Source: an uncultured Brachyspira sp. (lineage in GTDB: Bacteria; Spirochaetota; Brachyspiria; Brachyspirales; Brachyspiraceae). From it: 64,000 nt of DNA. Of the stretch, positions 62,627 to 64,000 are shown in pieces; the stretch's first letter is position 1; the number at the start of each line of letters is the position of its first letter. The notes under the pieces were generated by a model, which had not been told where the DNA came from, searched no databases, and saw only the letters and a program-made list of their open reading frames with translations. Both the position numbers and the translations under genes were made by a program. Location: contig NZ_CALXRM010000007.1 in NCBI RefSeq assembly GCF_944390845.1, positions 1 to 64,000 of the forward strand, given 5' to 3'.

Positions 62627-63718
62627 ATGAAAAAAATAATATTATCAGCAACTTTAATAGTAACTTTTTTAATATCTTGTAACAACAACCAATCACAAAA
62701 CAATAATTCACAAGGAGGAGATAACATGGATACAAGAGTTTTTAAAATTTATACAAATATAGAAATGAAAAAAGTAAGATTTAAAAACCGTTACGGCATA
62801 GAAATAGCAGGAGATTTATATTTACCAGAAAATTATACCAATCAAAAAAATCCGGCAATAGTTGTATCTGGCCCATTCGGAGCAGTTAAAGAACAAGCTT
62901 CAGGATTATATGCACAGGAAATGACTACTTATGGTTTTGTTGCTTTAGCATTCGATCCTTCTTTTACTGGTGAAAGCGGCGGAGATGTAAGAAACACTTC
63001 TTCACCTGATATATTTACAGAAGATTACAGTGCTGCTGTAGATTATTTGGGTTTACTTGATTATGTAGATAGAAACCGTATTGGTGCAATAGGTATTTGC
63101 GGACTTTCTGGTATGGCCATTACTGCTGCTGGAACTGACACCAGAATAAAAGCTGTAGCAACTGCTTCAATGTATGATATGTCAAGAGATATGAGCAAAG
63201 GACATCAAGATTATTATACTCCTGAACAAAGAAGAAAAATAAGAGAATATTTAAGCGAGCAGCGTTGGAAAGATGCTGAAAGTAAAACTTATGCTTTAGG
63301 TAATCATGAACCTACTTTTGATGCAAATAATAATATACAAGCTTCTGCTATGGTTGTACCGGAAGAACTTCCTGAAAATGCTGATCCTGTATTTGCTGCT
63401 TTCTACAACTATTATGCTAAAAGAGCTTATCACCCTAGAGCTATAAACTTTGTTACTTCTTGGACTGCTACAATGCCTGTATCATTTTGGAATTTCCCTT
63501 TAATGGCTAATATTAAAGATGTTTCTCCTACTCCTATACTTTTAATAGCAGGCGACAGAGCACATTCAAGATACTATTCTGAAGATGTTTATAAAGAAGC
63601 ATTAGAACCAAAAGAATTAGTAATAGTAGAAGATGCTGATCATGTTGATTTATATGATAACATGGAAAAAATTCCTTTTGAAAAATTATCACAGTTCTTC
63701 AAAGACAATTTGAAATAA
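62627..63718 (+). CDS. Alpha/beta hydrolase lipoprotein
   Basis: A 363-residue lipoprotein (lipobox FLISC, Cys18) with an Asn/Gln/Ser-rich linker and an alpha/beta hydrolase fold of the YcjY/dienelactone hydrolase type. The oxyanion loop is VSGPFGAVKEQ, the nucleophile elbow is GICGLSGMA with Cys158 in place of the usual Ser, an acid is expected in LIAGDRAHS, and the His is in EDADHVDLYD. A Cys nucleophile is known in dienelactone hydrolases. The substrate is unknown; with the adjacent acetyltransferase it could handle an acylated compound. Confidence 0.8.
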   Translation: MKKIILSATLIVTFLISCNNNQSQNNNSQGGDNMDTRVFKIYTNIEMKKVRFKNRYGIEIAGDLYLPENYTNQKNPAIVVSGPFGAVKEQASGLYAQEMTTYGFVALAFDPSFTGESGGDVRNTSSPDIFTEDYSAAVDYLGLLDYVDRNRIGAIGICGLSGMAITAAGTDTRIKAVATASMYDMSRDMSKGHQDYYTPEQRRKIREYLSEQRWKDAESKTYALGNHEPTFDANNNIQASAMVVPEELPENADPVFAAFYNYYAKRAYHPRAINFVTSWTATMPVSFWNFPLMANIKDVSPTPILLIAGDRAHSRYYSEDVYKEALEPKELVIVEDADHVDLYDNMEKIPFEKLSQFFKDNLK

Positions 63719-63742
63719 TTCGAGTCTATTAAAATAAAAAAC

Positions 63743-63780
63743 ACCCAAGTATTATTTATTAATGCTTGGGTAATTTTTTT
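63743..63780 (+). terminator. Terminator after the hydrolase gene
   Basis: ACCCAAGTATT pairs with AATGCTTGGGT with one mismatch, followed by seven T. Confidence 0.8.
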
Positions 63781-63976
63781 AACGCACGGTAAACAAAACT
63801 ATTTTTATAATAAAAATTATAATTATCAATTCATTTATCATATATAATTTTACTCAACGTGCGGTATCTTAATCATAAATTTAAATAAAGTTTGGGCGGG
63901 CTTTATATTTTCAGTGTAAACTATAAAGAAATAAAGATAAAAATAACTAATTAAATTAAAAAGCATAAAGGGCGGG
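63781..63976. repeat. Family 1 repeat, truncated unit at the window end
   Basis: Starts with the inner stem ACGCACGGTAAAC, then CAACGTGCGGT, TTGGGCGGGC and a terminal AAAGGGCGGG. The 5' third of the unit is missing, as in the copy at 59677. Confidence 0.8.
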
Positions 63977-64000
63977 CAAATGTAAAAAGATCTTAAAACT

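Overview
This is an AT-rich bacterial window that looks like a chromosomal segment of a spirochaete of the genus Brachyspira. The basis is the very low GC content, many short lipoproteins and beta-barrel-like outer membrane proteins, an Na+-pumping decarboxylase, a fused pyruvate:ferredoxin-type oxidoreductase and DapH-type lysine synthesis. The genus is inferred from gene content; no rRNA is present to confirm it, and I saw no tRNA genes and no CRISPR array.

Layout. 1-2.5 kb: a minus-strand replication-type module (winged-helix initiator-like protein, DnaC-like AAA+ ATPase, two unknown genes). 2.8-4.1 kb: a TPR protein whose start looks damaged. 4.6-8.1 kb: an Na+-translocating methylmalonyl-CoA-type decarboxylase operon (mmdA-D-C-B order). 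8.4-9.9 kb: tandem outer membrane paralogs. 10.1-17.1 kb: acetyl-branch diaminopimelate/lysine genes (deacetylase, dapA, dapB, dapH, then an aminotransferase), headed by a probable Lys-rich leader peptide and interrupted by a cargo segment flanked by a copy of the dapH 3' end. 17.3-20.1 kb: a BcgI-like restriction-modification pair. 20.3-23.6 kb: 2-oxoacid:ferredoxin oxidoreductase. 24-30.5 kb: chemoreceptor, envelope proteins, TenA, lipoproteins, aldo/keto reductase. 31.2-40.1 kb, mostly minus strand: TfoX-N protein, serS, ModA, D-2-hydroxyacid dehydrogenase, a three-domain RNA kinase-phosphatase-ligase with a Nudix partner, D-aminopeptidase and an Rpn-type nuclease. 40.4-44 kb: an ATPase gene fragment, DUF4241, a lipoprotein, an Asn/Tyr/Gln-rich secreted repeat protein and a cysteine hydrolase. 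44.5-50.4 kb: an RND efflux operon. 50.7-56 kb: a DUF5682 protein, an ankyrin lipoprotein and a MntA-HepT pair. 56.1-61.6 kb: pstSCAB and a PIN-PhoH ATPase. 62-63.7 kb: a hexapeptide acetyltransferase and an alpha/beta hydrolase lipoprotein.

Two families of intergenic, GC-rich palindromic repeats stand out against the AT background. Family 1 is about 308 bp and built of three nested inverted repeats (CCCGCCC...GGGCGGG outside, GCCCACCC...GGGCGGGTGC in the middle, ACCGCACGG...CCGTGCG inside). It has complete or partial copies near 4.2, 10.0, 31.1, 53.4, 59.7, 59.9 and 63.8 kb. Family 2 has hairpin-rich copies near 30.8, 44.2 and 54.8 kb, two of which end in TTTGTCAA/TTGACAAA-like inverted ends.

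The most interesting points are the RNA end-healing/sealing enzyme with its Nudix partner, the two repeat families, the duplicated dapH tail around cargo genes, the BcgI-like system and the probable lysine leader peptide.
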